Source of the DNA: Physcomitrium patens
Lineage: Eukaryota > Streptophyta > Bryopsida > Funariales > Funariaceae
Length of the DNA stretch: 64,000 bases
NCBI RefSeq assembly: GCF_000002425.4
Contig: NC_037253.1
Coordinates: 11,749,145 to 11,813,144, forward strand
Direction: 5' to 3'
Below are positions 11,263 to 24,100 of this stretch, one piece after another (within the stretch, counting starts at the first letter, position 1; each line of letters opens with the position of its first letter). A program made the position numbers and the translations under genes. Below the pieces are notes generated by a model. It ran no database searches, was not told the origin of the DNA, and was given only the letters and a program-made list of their open reading frames with translations.

Positions 11263-14200
11263 GTCTAATCTTGATTAAGCGTGGATTACTCCTTTCTCTT
11301 CATAAGACATAAGCGTATTAGAAGTTGTGGATTACCTTCTTCTAAATTGATATTGTCCTTAGTATTTTCTTTATTCTCAAGTCCTCTCTTCTATTTGTCT
11401 TGAGTGATATTAGACATATTCTCTTCTCTAAGTGTTATCATGGCAGAACTTGCTGAAATGAAGAAAGTAATGGCACAAATGCAAGAACAATTGAAGAAAT
11501 TAATGCTTGCAATACATCAACTCAATTTACCACCATAAAGAGCAACAAGATTGGCAAGAAGTGAAGATATAGAAATGATTGGAGCTACTTCAATATCTGT
11601 ATCAAATCATATTCCTTTTCCTATGGTGGAATGCCTTTCCAGTGTTAGAGAACTAAGAATTGCTCTACCCAAGAAGTTTGATGGCACTAGATCAAAGTTT
11701 AGAAGATTTATCAATGAAGTAAAACTTATGATTGAACTTCAATTCCAAAGCTATTCAACTCCAGGATCGCAAGTTAGATTCGTTGGTATGCTTCTTTCAG
11801 GTTTAGTATTATTATGGTTTTCATCTTTTTTTGAATGACGAGATCCAATATTGGATAATCTAGAAATTTTTTTGGTAGAGTTTCGATCTATGTATGGAGA
11901 ACACGATGCAATTTATGTTGCAACCAATAAGATTCATATTTTACGACAAGGCAATCGATCAATAATATTGTATGCTTCACAATTTTGAAAACTTACAACT
12001 CATATCAAGTGGGATGATGCTACACTCACTAGCCAATTTCTCTACGGATTATAATATGAGGTAAAAAAATTAATACTCAACTTACTTTATTCTCAAACAT
12101 TGAGTCAAGCAATCGACTTTGCTGTGAAGTATGACAATTGTCTTTTTAAATTTCGATCTAAGAACTATACAAGTGGACTTCAATATTACTATAATTAAAT
12201 GGCAACACCAACATTTGTTCAGCACATACATTTAGAAGTAGAGGATATGTAAATTGATGTGGTACGTTTCAAATATCTCAGTGAGTAAGAAAAGACTCAT
12301 CATTGTTGGGAAGGATTGTGCTTATATTGTAGAGAACCTAAGCACACTGCTCAACATTGCCTAAAGAAGCGACACAACCATAAAATGAACAGTACGGTGA
12401 TCAAAGAAGATAGCATGTCAAAAAACAAATTTGTCCAACTATAATAGGGGCCGTGCAACTGGAACCTTATACAACACCTAATGAAGGTCCTATCCTCTCC
12501 TCAAAACCCTCTCCATGTTTTACGATAAATATTATTCTAGGACCTAAATATCACAAAGCCTCTGCCTTGCTAGATTCAGGTGCCTGAGCATATTTCTTAG
12601 ATAAAGAATTTGCTAAAAGACATAGCATACTTTTAGTGCAGAAAACTAAATCTGTTCATGTAGAAGTCATAGATGGTCATCCGTTGTCTTCAAGAGATGT
12701 TACTCATGAAACCCTCCCTATAGAAGTAGCAACTAATGGTCATAGTAGCTTTGTAATATTTAATATTATTAGATCTCCCTCTAATTCAGTCATTTTAGGT
12801 TTATAATTTTTAGAAAAATATAATCCTAAAATAGATTAAACTTTTCATAGTCTTAACTTTTTTGAAAGTATAACTAAGAGTGTAATTAATCAAGTAGAAA
12901 GTCATAAGTCTAGTACAATTAAACCTGTATTTGTAGCTGCAAGAGCTTTCTTGCATGCTGCAAAAGAAGGATCACCTTGTGTCATTTATGCCACACCTAT
13001 TTCTACTGGTGGAAAGACTTCAAGTGGCATTCCAAGCCAATATCAAGATTTTTAAGATATATTTGAGAAAAAAAATGCAAATACTCTTTTAGAACATCAT
13101 TCCTATAATTTCTCAATTGACCTTCAAGAAGGAGCACAACCGCCATTTGGACCAATCTACAGTTTATCACTAAATGTATTGGCTGAATTCAAGGAATATA
13201 TTGAAGAGAATCTAGCCAAAAACTTCATACGCTATTCCAAATCTCTATCAGGAGCTCCAATTTTATTTATCAAGAAAAAAGATGGATCATTGCAGATGTA
13301 TGTCAATTATTGAAGACTCAACAAAATCACCATAAAAAATAGGTACCCACTACCTTTAATATCTGGACTCCTTGATCAGTTGAATCAAGCTAAGATCTAT
13401 ATAAAAATAGATCTACGAGGAGTATACAATCTAGTATGCATCAAAGAAGGAAATGAATAGAAGACTGCATTTCAAATAAGGTACAGATATTTTGAATACA
13501 ACGTCATGTCTTTTGGACTTACAAATGGACCAGCAGTATTCCAACATTTAATGAATGATGTCTTTCGAGAGTTTATAGATAATTTTATTGTGTGTTACCT
13601 AGACGACATCTTAATCTATTCTAAGAACTCAGAAGAACATTAACTTCATATTTGTCATGTGTTATAAAAACTAAGAGATGCGAGACTCTATGTCAAGATA
13701 GAAAAGTGTATATTTCACACTACTCAAGTCGACTTTTTAGGATATATCATTTCAAATGATGGACTTATGATGGATCCTAAGAAAATTCAAACTATTATGG
13801 ATTGGAAGATCCCAAAAATGGTAAAAGATGTGCAATGCTTTTTGGGATTTGCCAACTATTGTCAGATCTTCATCAAAGGCTTCTCTGAAGTTATAGCTCC
13901 ACTTACACATTTGACTTATAAAGACAAACTTCAATGGAAACAAGAAGTAGAAGTATCATTTGAAGCTTTGAAGATAGCTTTTGTTTCTACACCAATCTTA
14001 TATCGTGTTGATTTTTTTAAGCCATTTTTTATGGAAATAGATGCATCAAACTTTGTTTTGGGTGCCGTATTGTTACAAATGGGAACAAATGATAAACTTC
14101 ATCTAATAGCTTTTCATTCCAAAAAATTTTCAGCAGCCAAGATCAACTATGAGATCTATGACAAAGAACTTCTTGCAATTGTGGATTCGTTTCAAGAATG

Positions 14201-14639
14201 CCCCATTATCTAGAAGGTGCTTCTAATCTAGTGACCATGTATACGGATTATAAGAATCTTGAATATTTTATGTCAGTACATGTTTTGAATCGTTGCCAAG
14301 CCTGATGGAGTATATTTTTGTCAAGATTCAAATTCAATATCACTTATCAACTAGAAAAACAACAAGGTTTCTCAGATGTATTTTCAAGAGGATCTTACCT
14401 TACACCAAAGGAAGGAGATGCTGCTTTCAATCAACAATGGATAATTCTCTTGAATCCAGAGTATCTTCATCTTCAAGCAATGAAATCAATACTAACTATT
14501 GATTCAACTTTCATTAAGCAAGTTTAGTCAAGTATGTCTTTTGATCCTCTTATTCGTTGTCGTATTATGTGGCGTTTGGCTTGAGAATGCATTGGAGACT
14601 TCGCTGTGGAAGATAAAAGAAAAAATTGCAACAACAAGC

Positions 14640-15050
14640 CTTAACAATCTTAACCAAATCCTAATCAAAATCCTAAATAAATCTTAACGAAGTCCTAAAT
14701 AATCCTAAACAAACTCTAACCAAATCCTAAACAATCATAAAAAAATTCTAACCAAATCTTAACCAAATCCTAAATAACCCTAAATAAATTCTAACCAAAT
14801 CTTAAACAAACTCTAAATAAATCCTAAATAACTCTAAATAAATTCTAACCAAATCCTAATAAAAACCTAAACAACCTAAAATAAATCCTAACCCTAAATC
14901 AAATCTTAAATAAATCCTAAATCCAAAATCAAATCCTAACTTAATCCTAATCTTAAATATAATATATTTATTATAGATTAAATTCTAAATTTTTAATTGA
15001 ATCTTAACCAAACTCTAAATCCTAAATCAAATCCTAATAATTCCTACAAC
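14640..15050 (-). repeat. Degenerate telomere-like array inside an LTR (minus strand)
   Basis: The + strand shows about 400 bp of irregular CCTAAA, CCTAAC and CCTAAT units separated by short AT spacers (for example aaatcctaaccaaatccta). Read on the minus strand this is TTAGGATTTGGTTAGG-like. It is the inverted counterpart of 17475-18120. The units are not the exact plant telomere heptamer TTTAGGG, and spacing is irregular at 7-13 bp. Confidence 0.8.
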
Positions 15051-17474
15051 AAATTTAAACCTCAATTACTAATGAATGAACCATTGATCTTTATTCAAAA
15101 TTTTCATGCTTTTTAAAAATTAAGTTGAAAATAAGCACAGTTTTTTTTTAAAAAAGATCAAAATTACCTAATAGACGATAGCTTCAAAAACGTGCTTGGA
15201 TATTGGCCGGCCTCCTTCTTTGACCTTGATGCCAATCTCTCAAAGCCAATATCTCTTCTTTTCACTAATTTATTGATTTTAAAATTCTTATACACATAGG
15301 AAAACAAGTCTAATATCCTCTCATATAAATTTCACTCTAATCCAATCAGCAAATTATAAAAAATCTTAAAAACCCTCATTAGACCTAAAATTCTACTTTC
15401 TACGACCTTGATCTACTTAAATCTCAATAACTCTCAATTCAATCTTTTAATCAAGCTCAAGTTCACAACACATATTGAACACAATTAAAACCATTTATTT
15501 ACAAAATTTTACATGTAGATCTATTATAAAACTCTTGAAATCACTCAAAATGTAAATCCTATTTTATTTCACAAAACCCAAATCATCCAAAAAAAATCTT
15601 GACTTTGAAAAGCTCTTTCAAAGTCAATACAAATCCAAATCACTTAAAACCAATGCTCATTAAAATCTTATTAAGTTTGTTCTTTAATTCCACTCTTTGA
15701 TTTACAAAGGAGTCTTGAAAACATCATCAGAGCTTGATTTTGTGCCTTGGGATCTGATTTTGACCCTGGTTCATAACCGGCCCTCTCCGGGTATCAGTAT
15801 CTAATTTTTCTAAATAAGTTTTGCTAGAATTTATTCTTAAATTCTTCTTAAAGATGTTTATATTATTTATTTTTTCAATCTACTTTGTTTTTCCTTATTT
15901 ATGGTCCTACAAAGTAAGTAGAAGTTACTTTTCTAAAAAGAAAATATTACTACTAAAAGTTTTACTACCTCCCTATCTTTTATCCATATTTTTCTACTTT
16001 ATTTTTTAACTTGGATCTTCTATAATAAGATCCATATTATCATCTTTCACCATATAGTCATGTTACAACATGATATTGTTTGTCCATCAATTTGAAGATG
16101 GAATGCCAAAGATAGTTTTATATCCACTTTTAGAATCTTGAAAAGAGTCTGCCAAAATCTTGATACAAATTGAGTTCTCTTATCTGATATAATATCCTTA
16201 GATAATCCATAATTGCAATAGATATTGTCAAGAAAGAGCTATTTCTTCACCTATGATGGATATTATACATGGTACAAAAGGTGCCATCTTGGTAAAACGA
16301 TCTACTATCACAAATATAGAGTTATAAAAACCTGAGATTGGAAGATCCATGATGAAATCTAGAGAAATAGAAGACCATGGTTTGGAATGGATAATGGCTG
16401 AAGAAGTCCGTAAGGTCGATGATGAGGAGTTTTTGATCTTGAGCAAACATCACAAGATTATACAAAATTATTATAATGTAAGAGATCTTAGTTCAAAGTA
16501 TTAGAGCAAATTATCTTAGAAATATAATTAATAGTCAAAAGGGTAGTAAAACTAAAAGGTACCAATGCTGCCTTTTTAGAAAGGTGACTTCTACTCATTT
16601 CTAGCACCATAAACAAGGCAAATCAAAGTAGATTGGAAAAATAAATGATATAGGCATCTTGAGAAAGAAGTTAAGAGTAAATTCTAATAAAATTTACTTA
16701 GAAAAACTAGATATTGATACCTGGAGAGGGCCGTCTATGAACAAGGGTCAAAATCAGACCTTGAGGCACAAAACCAAATCTTGATGACGACTTGGAGGTT
16801 CTTTTGTAAATCAAAGAAAGAAATTTGATAATTGATTAGATAAGATTTTTATAAACATTAGATTTGGACAATTTGGAGTTTTTATGACTTTGTAAGAACT
16901 TTACAAAGTCAAGATTATTTTTGGATGACTTGGATTTTGTGAAATAAAATAAGATTGATGTTTCTAGTGATTTCAAGAGTTTTGTTACAGATCTAAGGAT
17001 GAATTTTTTTAGATTGGTGGTCATAGTTGTGTTTAATATGTATTATAAATCTTAACTCAATCTGATGGTTGAATTAAAGATTATTGAGGTTTAAGTGAGT
17101 CAAGGTCTTAGAAAGTAGAATTTTAGGTCTAGTGATGGTTTTTAAGATTTCTTACAATCTACTAGTTGGATTGGAGTAAAAATTATGTGAAAAAAATATT
17201 AGACTTGTTTTCCTATGTATATAAGAATTTTAAAATCAATCGAATGGTAAAAAGACGAGATATTGGCTCTAGGAGATTGGCATCAAGGTTAGAAAAGGAG
17301 GCTGACCAATATCCGAGCACATTTTTAAGGTTATCATCTATTTGTTAATTTTGATCATTTAAAATTTTTTTTTGCTTGTTTTCAACTTAGTTTTTAAGAA
17401 GTGTGTAAATTTTGAGTTAAAATCAACGGTTCATTCATTAATTATTGAGGTTTAAATCTATTGTAGAAATTACT

Positions 17475-18120
17475 AGACTTTAGTTTGGATTTGATTTAGG
17501 ATTAGGGTTTGGTTAGGGTTTAATTTAGGATTAGGATTTGGTTAGGGTTTGGTCTAGGATTAAGGATTAGTGTTAGGATTTGGTAAAGATTTGATTTAGG
17601 ATTAGAATTTCGTTAGGATTTGATTAAGATTTGATTTAGGATTAGAATTTGGTTTAGAATTTAGGATTTTGTTAGGATTTGATTTGAGATTAGGGTTAGG
17701 TTAAGATTTGATTTAGGATTTAGGATTTGGTTAGGATTTAATTTAGGATTAGGATTTAGTTAGGATTTGGTTTAGGATTTAGGGTTTGATTTAGGATTGG
17801 TTAGGATTTGATTTAGGGTTAGGATTTGGTTAAGGTTTGATTTAAGGTTAAGGTTTGGTAAGAGTTTGGTTTAGGATTTAGAATTTGGTTAGGATTTGAT
17901 TTAGGATTAGGATTTGGTTTAGGATTTAGGATCTTATTAGGATTTGATTTTGGATTAGGATTTGGTTTAGGATTTAGGATTTGATTAAGATTTGATTTAG
18001 GATTAGGATTTGGTTTAGGATTTAAGGTTTGGTTAGGATTTGATCAAGATTTGATTTAGGTTTTAGGATTTTATTTGAGTTTATTTAAGATTTAAGACTT
18101 AGTTAGTTTTATTCCTAAAG
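17475..18120 (+). repeat. Degenerate telomere-like array inside an LTR (plus strand)
   Basis: About 645 bp are built almost wholly from units such as GGATTTGGTTAGGATTTGAT and TTTAGGATTAGG, with a few true TTAGGGTTT words near 17500-17530. Unit lengths alternate between roughly 6 and 13 bp, giving a higher-order pattern. The array lies in the 3' half of the plus-oriented LTR, at the same relative place as in the copy at 42573-44590. Confidence 0.85.
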
Positions 18121-20275
18121 TTTCAATGAAGTCCAATAAGATTTCAAGTAGGATTAAATTAAGATTGAATTGAGATGTATTTGAGATATGTTTGTAATCA
18201 TTCTAGTAATTCTTTAAGATTTCTTATTGTTTCTTTGGAATTCCTTTGAGGTTTCTCTGAATTTGATTAAAGTTTATTTAGCATTATTAGTGTTCTATTA
18301 GAATTAGGATTTTATTGTTGGAATTTCCATTCTACCTTCCATAGTCACGTGCTCAGAGCATTATCAAGCAAGACTTCAGATATTATGACAATGGAGCTTG
18401 TTAATCAAGTTTTAGAATAGTATTTAAGATGTACCATCAACTATCAACAAGATGATTGGACAACTCTTTTGCCATTGGAAAAATTTGCTTATAATAACAT
18501 AGTACATTTTTCCACAAAATAAATATCTTTTTTTGCTAATTATGGTTATCATCCATGACTTGATACTTTTGACTTTTCAAAATTTGATAATCTTGTAGTA
18601 AAAGATTTGGCAATTCATTTGTTAGAGGTACATGCAACGATGAAGGTGCAATTAAAAGAAGCTCAAGAACAACAAAAGGTTAATGTAGATGTCTATCGAA
18701 AGAAACAACCACCATTCTACATGGGTGATAAGGTCTGGTTATTTTGTCGCAATATCAAGAGCACTCTTTGTAACGAGGAAGAATGATAAGTTGGACTATT
18801 GAAGGCTTAGACTATTTTCTATTTTTGTATAAATCAATCTAGTTGCATATCGTTTATACCTACCGGAGTCAATGAAAATCCATCCAGTATTCCATGTGTC
18901 TCTTCTTGAATCATACAAGATAGTGGACATACCAAGAAGAAAACAAGCTCTACCTCCTTTTATAGAAGTAGACAATAATGAAGAGTTTGAAGTGGAAGAA
19001 GTCTTAGATTCAAGGCGGCATTGAAATAAATTAGAATGTCTTATCCATTGGCACAGATATGATATTAGGGAATGCTTATGAGAGCCAATAAAGAACCTTG
19101 TAAATGCAATAAAGGCGATGGAGGCTTTTCATTGATGACATCCATCAAAATCAAGATAAAAACCTTCCTCATAAAAGAAACAAGATCTACGCAAGATAAC
19201 ATTCTACTTTCAATTCTTGTTTGTAACTTCTTTGTATTTGTGATACTGAGGAGATAGAGAACCAACAACTAGCGGATTCGACTCAAGAGCCTTTGTTTGC
19301 TGACCTATTGGATGAGACATTACAATTGTCACAACCTTTAAGACAATATAATTGACATGAAGATCTTCAAGAACGAAATATTCTTCCTTAAATAGATGGC
19401 GAGATACAATACATTTGGTATTACGACCTTGGAAGGAACTTCCGATGTTTGGTGATTTTATTAGAGGTAGGAACAACTCTTCATAGTGTTTGAAATGTTT
19501 TATTTGAAAGAAGTTATGAAGGCCTCAACAATGATCAAATAACTGGATGGTCTTCTTGCCCTAGTATGGAACACTATCGATGGTTGAGAGGCTCTATCAT
19601 TCATCTTCGAAGAGAACAAAGATCAGAGTATGTGGCAAATATAATTTATTGCATCATAGATTTGCTCGATATATGATGACCACTCCTCATGAGACTCATC
19701 TCTAAAAAGAGGGATAATATCATGGACATACGCATGTAAGCCAGTAATTATATGTGTAAATAGGTAGAAGTAAGTAAAAATAGGTAAAAGTTAGTTAATT
19801 CTATAATATTTGCTATGAAAGCTTCCCAGAAGCTTTATAGATATTGCTTTGACTTTATAAGTATCTTTAATTGATTTTTTGGATTCAAAACATGGTCAAC
19901 AAGTTGGCCATGTGCCACACATGTTGTTGGCTTGAAGACCAAGCTAACTATGTAGGCCACATGTAGAAAAACTTACCTTGTAAGTCAAGGCATGTGTCTT
20001 ATAAAGTCAACACATATAGGAGGTCCTATAGAACATTGCCATATAGCATCTAGTTAAATAGTATATATAGAGACAAGCGCAAAGCCTTCTTCACTCTTGT
20101 CAATTTCTTTCTTGCTTTTAGTCTAATTTCAAGGATTTCTAGTTTTCTTGTCTTTTGGCAATAGCCATTCCAGTTTCTTTCTTAATATACATATTGAGTT
20201 ATTTCTATTTTTTTATCTTTCTTTGAAAGAAGTCTCACTTGTTTATTTGTCTTTATTAAGTTCTTGTCCCTGACA

Positions 20276-21137
20276 TCCTTTGATATACACCAATAATTCA
20301 AATTTTGTTTGATTCATATTATGTTCTCCATATCTTCATCCAATTCTTCCTCATTATTTTTGCTATTCAAGTCAAAATCATCATCTTATTTTGAAAGATT
20401 TTATCTTCAACAAGGTCTTTTATATTTATTTCTATCTATCTTCATTTAAATATCTTTACTCGCTTTTCTATAACTAGTATTTTTAATCCTGTTCCATGTA
20501 GATCTTGTAATGAATAAGTAAGATTATTATAAATATTTATTATCACATATGGTCTAAACCATCATTTAAAATACTTTCTTAAAGTATTATGTTGATTTTC
20601 TAAGTTATTATTTTAGACCAAAATCCAATCACCTTCTTCGATTGCCTTAGGTCTCAATTAATGTTGCTTATCAAATTATATCTTATTTTGTAACCTTGCC
20701 CTTTTTAACCTTTTTAATATTATTTGTACATCTTTTGGCTTTGCTCAAATTATTGCATTCTAATAACTAAAAATTCCTCTCTGATCAATTCATCTTCCTT
20801 TAGTAGTTCACTTCAAGTAAGTACTTTCTTTTCAATTGGCATAATAGATTTTTGACGTGTTATGAGCTTAATAGGCATATATTCTATTATTGAAGAATAA
20901 AATTTTCAATCAATCTATAATGCAAATGACAAAAGTCAAGGCCATTTACTAATCTTTTTATTATAATCTTTAACTAATGCTTATATAAATGATAAGTGAT
21001 CATGTTTATTTATTTTTATTTTTTTAAAGATTATAAGCAATAGTTAATGATAGTTTAATTCTACATATTTCAAAGGATTTATAAACTTCTTGTATATTTA
21101 ATTTTCTGTAATTTATAGTAATTTTTATTGAAGAAAT
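20276..21137 (-). mobile_element. Family A integrase C-terminal part of an old minus-strand element
   Basis: The reverse complement matches the family A integrase core end and C-terminal region (compare about 7850-8560). It is separated by a copia insertion from the rest of the same element at 32286-36859: the integrase sequence stops near 21137 and resumes near 32286 with the preceding part of the same domain. It is strongly AT-biased and CpG-poor, so much older than the copies at 441-8740. Broken, with many breaks. Confidence 0.65.
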
Positions 21138-23272
21138 ATAACAATTAAGACATAAATAAGTAAAAATCAGAATTGTTGTATATGAAAGAAGTGTGGAATG
21201 AAATGCCTCTTTCTTTTAATATCTTTTATTAATAAGAGGAGTTTACAAGTATTGTAATTGAACTTCATCTATAATCATCTTCATCCATCTAATTTAATCC
21301 TAGATTTCTCTCAATCTAACTGCCACATTAGTAAGTTATCTTTTGACCATTAAAAACTTACCTAAGAATTTGAATCTTATTCTTATTTCAATACTCATAC
21401 TTTGCTATTCGCTAAAGGCTTTTAAACATAATATCTTTATCAACCTTTGATGCCTATCCTTTACTAGTACTTTTGTTAATAAATCAACAAGCATATCTTT
21501 CGTTGTACAATACTTCATATTAATTACTTCCATTTCAATCTTCTCTTTTATGAAGTAATATTAAATGTCAATGTACTTGATTCTTAAGTAGTGCTTTGAA
21601 TTCTTTGTAAAAGTAAGACATCCTTAATTATCACACTTTATTGGAATTGCTTCCAATTGTATAAGTCTAATGTCTTTTAAATTTTTTTTTAGCCAAATTA
21701 CTTATATTATACTTTGATTTGTTGCCATATATTTTGCTTTCATTGTAGACTTTGCAATTGTTGGTTGTTTCTTGTAATTCCATGAGATTGCTCCTACTCC
21801 AACAAAGAATAAATATCCCATTATTGATCTTCTATCATTTGTATTTCTAATCTAATTTGCATTACAATAACCATGCAATATAATATTATCTCCTCTAAAA
21901 CACAATTTGAAGTTCAAATAGCCTTTCAAGTACCTTATAATCTTCTTGATGGTTGTGCAATGGATTGGTCTAGCCTTTGGTATATATTGACTCACAACAT
22001 TCATTACATATATAAGATCTATCCTTGTGCCAAATATTGCATATATAAGTAAGGTTACTAGTACCTTGTATAGAACATTTTTTATTTTATCTTTAACTTC
22101 AGCAAATTCCTCATTTGTGAACTTCATCAACTTCAAATTGGCCTCTAAAGGTGTTCCAATGGATTTATACTCTTCTATATTGAATCATTTCAACATCTCT
22201 TTAATGTACTTATTTTGGCTCATTGTAATGGTCTTGTTACCATGATCTCTTACAAACTCTACTTCTAAATAATAGTAGAGCTCTCTCAAATCACTCATCT
22301 CATATTCTTTTTTTAACTTTATCTTTAACCAATCTATTTTCTTCATGGTGTTACTTAATATAATTGAATCATCAATATAGAGGATGATAATCAATTTGAA
22401 TTCATTTGCTTGCATCACATATAAGGAATGATCAACCTTGCTCTTTACAAATCCTTTATTCACAAAAAATATATCAATACATTGATATTATATCTTTGGT
22501 GATTGTTTTAGTTAATATAATAATTTCTTCAACTTACAAAAAAGGTATTATTTTCTTTCTTCAACAAATTCTTGAGGTTGATCTATATATATGTCTTCAT
22601 CTAACTTTTTATTTAAGAAAGCCGTCTTTACATTCATTTGATGCATCTCAAAGTCCATTGCTGCTCCAATTGCTACAATAGTTCTAATAGTAGTGAATTT
22701 GGCCATAAGAAAAAATATTTTATTGAAATAAATATTAAAAAATTATAAGTAGCATTTGGTAATTAATCTTGCCTTATATCTCACAACATTATTTATTATA
22801 TCTCTTTTGATTCTAAGTATCCACTTACAACTAATTAAAGATTAATATGATAGAAGTTGAATCAATTCTCATATTTCATTGTCTATGAGTGATTTATATT
22901 CTTCTTCTATAGCCTTCTTTTGCTTCATAGTATTTATAGACTTCATTGTATCACATAAATTCAATAAATGAGTAAAAAGTATAATATTAATATGTTCTTT
23001 ACTTGAAGAAAGATGTGGTTCCTGTACCATTCACCACATGGTCTTCTTTTTCTTAAAGGATATTTCTTTTTATTTGAAGAAGATCCATCTTGTTGCAGTC
23101 TATGCTCTCTCCCAAGCTTCTTCTCTTTTGAAGCTTATCTTTTTTCATTAAAAGATTGGTACACATTATCATCATCATTATCACAATCTTCAATATCTTT
23201 ATGGTTGGTCCTAAAAATTATAAAGGCTTTCTTCTTCATCTTTATTACCTCTTCACCTTCATTTATACCTCT

Positions 23273-24100
23273 TGTTATGGACATACATAGGTATTTTAAT
23301 AAATAGTTATATAATTAGATAGAAATAGGCAAAAATAGATAAAAATAGATTAATTTTATAGAATCTTTTAGTGAAGCTTCTTAAAAGCTTTATAGATGTT
23401 GTTTGATTTTATATGATTTTGTAATTGATTGGTAGGTTAGAAATTTGATCAATAAATTAATTACATATTAGTAGCTTATAAAACAAGCTAATTATATGGC
23501 GCACATATAGAAAAGTTGCCTTACAAGTTAAGATATGAGTCTTGTAAAGTCAACACGTTTTGAAGGTCCTATAGGACATCACCACATAGCTCTTAGTTAA
23601 GAGTATATATAGAGGCAAGAGTGAAGCTTTCTTCACTCTTGTTAATGCTTTTTTAATTATTAGTCTTATTTTAAGTCTTTCTAATTTTTTTATTTTTGGC
23701 AAAAGTCATTTTAGTTCAATATTATATCATCTTTGAGTGACTTTTTAATTCCTTTCAATGATAGAAGAGTGTATTGACGATTTTCTTTTTTTAAAATTTA
23801 TATTTTTGATAGTTTGACAAGAGTACTAACATACTATTTTTGTCTAATTTTAGAAGTGAGTAAATTACTCCACTTCTATTATTTTATTTTGAAGATTGTA
23901 AACTATCCATCTTTAAATAAAATTTTTATTTTCTAACATTAATCTTTTTATTAAAGAGTTGGATTCATAGGCACACTTCTATCTGGAAGTACTCTCTCTT
24001 GATTTTTACCTTTAATAGAAAAAGATTCATGACTCTTTTATGATTTGAATTCATTTCTAGTAGTATTTACAGCCACATTAAAAAAAAAAAGAATCGAAAA
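23273..24100 (+). mobile_element. Family B LTR and leader, inserted in the copia element
   Basis: The LTR runs from TGTTATGGACATAC at 23273 to GAGTACTAACA at 23831 and matches the family B LTRs at 10932-11249, 19718-20275 and (inverted) 47503-48083, including the tatata box near 23605 and the cttcactcttgtcaa-like motif. The following 270 bp match the leader of family B copy 2. Copia RT sequence ends directly before it. Old and broken. Confidence 0.7.

Larger units (their letters stand above)
14558..18390. mobile_element. Inverted pair of family-A-like LTRs inside family B copy 1
   Basis: An LTR in minus orientation runs from 16073 (TGTTGTAACATG) to 14558 (the + strand shows TGTCGTATTATG). 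A second, in plus orientation, runs from about 16500 to 18390 (ending TATTATGACA). They are inverted copies of each other, about 1.5 and 1.9 kb, and their ends match family A LTR ends. Both carry TTTAGG-like arrays, unlike the LTRs at 3876 and 8741, so they form a subfamily. Between them, 16074-16500 is family-B-type integrase sequence on the minus strand (H-S-K-P-W-S-S-I-S-L-D-F near 16370), opposite to the host element. Old and broken. Confidence 0.7.
10932..20275 (+). mobile_element. Ty3/gypsy family B element (copy 1), interrupted
   Basis: The 5' LTR portion is 10932-11249 and the 3' LTR is 19718-20275; they align with each other, including a tatata box followed by a repeated cttcactcttgtcaa motif. 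Between them, in order, lie gag (about 11439-12420, with a CX2CX4HX4C knuckle at 12318-12360), protease (L-L-D-S-G near 12566), RT (about 13130-13760, Y-L-D-D at about 13596-13607), RNase H (about 13960-14220), and integrase C-terminal and linker sequence (about 18391-19060). A purine tract at 19704-19713 precedes the 3' LTR. Foreign LTRs occupy 14558-18390. The element is old: AT-biased, CpG-poor and carrying many breaks. Confidence 0.8.

Noticed and set aside
15821-16009. Short hydrophobic open frame that could look like a membrane peptide
   Set aside because: It lies wholly within an LTR, in T-rich DNA, and the inverted LTR copy does not conserve it.
17475-18120. True interstitial telomere or chromosome-fusion point
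   Set aside because: The array recurs at the same place inside three LTR copies and the units are mostly not exact TTTAGGG.
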